From contig NC_134110.1 of the NCBI RefSeq assembly GCF_040939455.1, positions 96,997,001-97,061,000 on the forward strand: a stretch of 64,000 bases of DNA, given 5' to 3'. Origin of the DNA: Microcebus murinus. Taxonomy: Eukaryota > Chordata > Mammalia > Primates > Cheirogaleidae. Every line of letters begins with the position of its first letter. The first letter of the stretch is position 1. A program made the translations under genes and the position numbers. The notes beneath the pieces were generated by a model. The model was not told where the DNA came from, did no database searches, and saw only the letters and a program-made list of their open reading frames with translations. Shown here in pieces: positions 61,801 to 64,000 of the stretch.

Positions 61801-62805
61801 GGGCTATTAAGCCATTTTTGCATCATCCTCAAAGACATGTGGATCTAAAGATGAACAGCCCTTCATATTTCCATATTTTAAATTTAAAAAGCACTAAGGG
61901 ATTATTTTCTTTGAATATGAAATTTTCTCATCACACTTTCCTTATAAAAACTTACTAAAACTCTTTCCTAGCAACTTTGCTCATGCCTAATAGGATCACA
62001 ATATTTAGCAACTGAGCCATTGACTGGTTTGTCAGTTGTGGAAATATATATGAATAGGGGCAGTTTAGGTCATCACTGCTCATACAAACAGGAAAATAGC
62101 AGCTACAGAAATCAGGATGTAAATGCTGCCCACCTATAAATTATAGTGTTTCTTCCAAAGTCTTCTTTCCAGGTCACCTACATTATGAGAACAACTATAA
62201 GCAAAGCTAACAGTTGTAGCGTCTAAATAATGAATTTGCTGTGAATTTTAAAATCCCAAGTACAAACCACCTGGGGGCAGATACATATATGTAGGATCAA
62301 CTATCTCCAATTATACTTTCCAAAAGCTCTTCAATGTTATGGAAAGCTGACCCTTTTGTTGTTAGTGTTGTGATTGTATTTAGTATTAGTATTTTAGCTT
62401 GATGGAATTTTAGTATTTGAATGGATCAAAGAGGTGAAAATATTTTAGTTCTTATTTAGTATTGTATATATTTTAGATGTTACTGTGATATTTAGTATAT
62501 ATGCATTGTTAGATGTTACATATCTGTTACTGTTTTACATACCAATTATTATATATAATATACAGTCTTTACTGAGGTTTTATTTTAAAGGTAAATTTTC
62601 TTTTATCTATCTTTGTTTCTTACTCCCACTGGCAACATAAGAGATATACCAATTATAAGTATTTCCTACAAATGCAAGTATATTAGACATAAAAAATTTA
62701 GTCTATGATTAAAACCAGAATCTTAGTAAGGTAGTATTCCAGTTTTGCAAGTGGAAAATGGAGGTTCAGAGTGGTTATGGCTTTCTTAATGGCTCAGCCT
62801 GTAAG
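61800..62805. other. Unassigned AT-rich sequence
   Basis: There is a loose internal repetition of TTTAGTATT-like words at 62,380-62,510 and a weak antisense MIR trace at 62,735-62,800. No gene is seen. Confidence 0.45.
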
Positions 62806-63240
62806 TACTCCAGCCTCCTTGTCTGAAAAACAAGAATTATAATAGTCCTTACCTTATGGGTTAAAGGAATATTTAAGAATTACAGGCTGGGCACAGTGGC
62901 TCACACCTATAATCCTAGCACTTTGGGAAGCCAAGGCAGGAGGATCACTTGAGGTCAGGAGTTCAAGACCAACCTGAGCAGGAGCGAGACCCCATCTTTA
63001 CTAAAAATAGAAAAATTAGCTGGTTGTGGTGGTGTAGGCCTGTAGTCCTAGCTACTCAGGAGGCTGAGGCAAGAGGATGGCTTGAGCCCAAGAGTTTGAG
63101 GTTGCAGTGAGCTATAATGATGCCACTGCACTCTAGGCCAGGTGACAGAGCGAGACTCTGTCTCCCAAAAAAAGAGAAAGAATTACCTAGACCAGTGTCT
63201 GGCACATAGGAAACATTATATAAGTGTTTGGTAAATAAAA
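62806..63240 (+). repeat. MIR SINE interrupted by an Alu
   Basis: The MIR core ('gtctgaaaaacaagaattat', 'aatagtccttaccttatggg') lies before the Alu. The MIR tail ('accagtgtctggcacatagg', 'tttggtaaataaa') resumes at about 63,187, directly after the Alu target-site duplication. Both halves have the same orientation. Confidence 0.8.
62884..63177 (+). mobile_element. Alu SINE inserted in a MIR
   Basis: This is a full-length dimeric Alu from 'aggctgggcacagtggctca' to 'gagactctgtctcccaaaaa', with the 'aaaaatagaaaaattagctg' linker common in strepsirrhine Alus. The perfect 9-bp target-site duplication AAGAATTAC lies at 62875-62883 and 63178-63186. Confidence 0.97.
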
Positions 63241-63439
63241 CTGGAAAAGCAAGTCTGTGTGACACTTTTGGAGAAGTTAAGATGCATAGGAGAGAAGACT
63301 TTCCAGAAGATTTATGTACACTTTAATCCTTAATCTTCTTCACGTCTGTCAAAAAAAGACTACAATAAGTCTACTATTAACCAAAGGAGTATTTACCTTT
63401 TACCAAGTGTCCTTATTTATCATTGTGATTAAAATTGAT

Positions 63440-63645
63440 GTCTTTTGGCCAGACTGCTTCAGTTCACATCCTGGTGCTGTCACTTACAAGCCTTGTGACC
63501 TAGAGCAACTTATGTAACCCTCTTGTGCCTCAGTCTCTTTATCTGTAAAATAGATGTAATAAGGTATTTAATTCCATAATGTTGTAAGCATTAAAGTGGT
63601 TAATATCTGTAAAGTAGTGCCTGGCACACAATAGGTGCTAGATAT
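63440..63645 (+). repeat. MIR SINE
   Basis: 'gcttcagttcacatcctggt', 'gctgtcacttacaagccttg', 'tgacctagagcaacttatgt', 'ctcagtctctttatctgtaa' and 'gtgcctggcacacaataggt' are the ordered MIR blocks, nearly full length. Confidence 0.93.
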
Positions 63646-63649
63646 AGTC

Positions 63650-64000
63650 AATGAGAACCTATTTCTGACAAAAAGGTCACCAGGGTAGGGTATCTATTTT
63701 GCCTTCTGAAGTTTACCATAGTCATATACAGGGTACAGCATACTTAGGGTGAAAGTTCTTCCTTCCCAAATTTTCCACCACTTTTTTGCATATTCTTGCC
63801 CTTGCCATTTTATCTTCAGTTGGGACTCTGGCAACAACTTAGATTTCTGGCACTTTGAAAAAGATTCCAGGTTTTTAAAGTCCCATTTTCCCAAGGACAG
63901 ACTATAAAACAGGGTAGAATTTCTATAAGTACATAATTGTCGAGTAAGTGTCAATTAGTTCTGATTCTCCAGGTGCAAGTTTAACAGCCATTATGACCCA
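63650..64000. other. Unassigned intron sequence at right edge
   Basis: Nothing is recognised. An 86-codon minus-strand open frame (63954-63694) has no known match. Confidence 0.5.

Larger units (their letters stand above)
57918..64000 (+). other. TOX: TOX intron 3, 5' portion
   Basis: It starts at the GT donor after exon 3 and runs to the right edge. It contains a short antisense L1 insertion, two Alus, MIR fragments and unassigned sequence. No further TOX exon was found before the window ends. Confidence 0.9.

Overview
This is vertebrate, almost certainly primate, nuclear DNA: AT-rich, CpG-poor and mostly non-coding, with dimeric Alu SINEs, MIR, L1, L2 and hAT/Tigger DNA-transposon fossils. 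Several Alus carry wording I associate with strepsirrhine primates (lemurs, lorises, galagos), such as the 'gctgtgagcgaggctgacgc' block near 13,905 and the 'ttagttggccaattaatttc' linker near 23,211. The best organism guess is therefore a strepsirrhine. This is an inference from repeat wording, not a database match.

The only protein-coding gene I can support is TOX (thymocyte selection-associated HMG-box protein, a nuclear transcription factor and not a toxin), on the + strand. Two short internal exons are visible: exon 2 at 39694-39759 (22 codons) and exon 3 at 57675-57917 (81 codons). Both have canonical AG/GT borders, both are in phase 0, and together they read continuously as the N-terminal part of TOX. 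Exon 1 lies upstream of the window. The HMG-box exons lie downstream. The window is thus the 3' part of intron 1 (1-39693), exon 2, all of intron 2 (39760-57674), exon 3 and the 5' part of intron 3 (57918-64000).

Layout. 1-13,600: mostly unassigned AT-rich sequence, with two stop-interrupted protein-like stretches on the minus strand, a CpG-dense pocket near 11.1 kb and two MIRs. 13.6-25.5 kb: the most repeat-rich part, with an Alu, a MER20, an antisense L1 carrying a long TG/TA microsatellite, and a nearly full-length Tigger1 DNA transposon split by an Alu. 25.5-37.7 kb: scattered MER5A, MIR, an Alu and an unassigned interspersed repeat, plus an octamer-motif cluster near 34.95 kb. 37.7-43.9 kb: a repeat-poor interval centred on exon 2, with a G-rich hexamer array 472 bp after the exon. 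44-57.6 kb: L2, MIR and Alu fragments and a RUNX-type inverted repeat near 45.96 kb. 57.7-64 kb: exon 3, a truncated antisense L1 insertion, two Alus and MIRs.

I found no RNA gene, CRISPR array, complete retrovirus or second protein-coding gene. The most useful leads are candidate TOX regulatory elements. They rest on motif reading alone and would need conservation and chromatin data.
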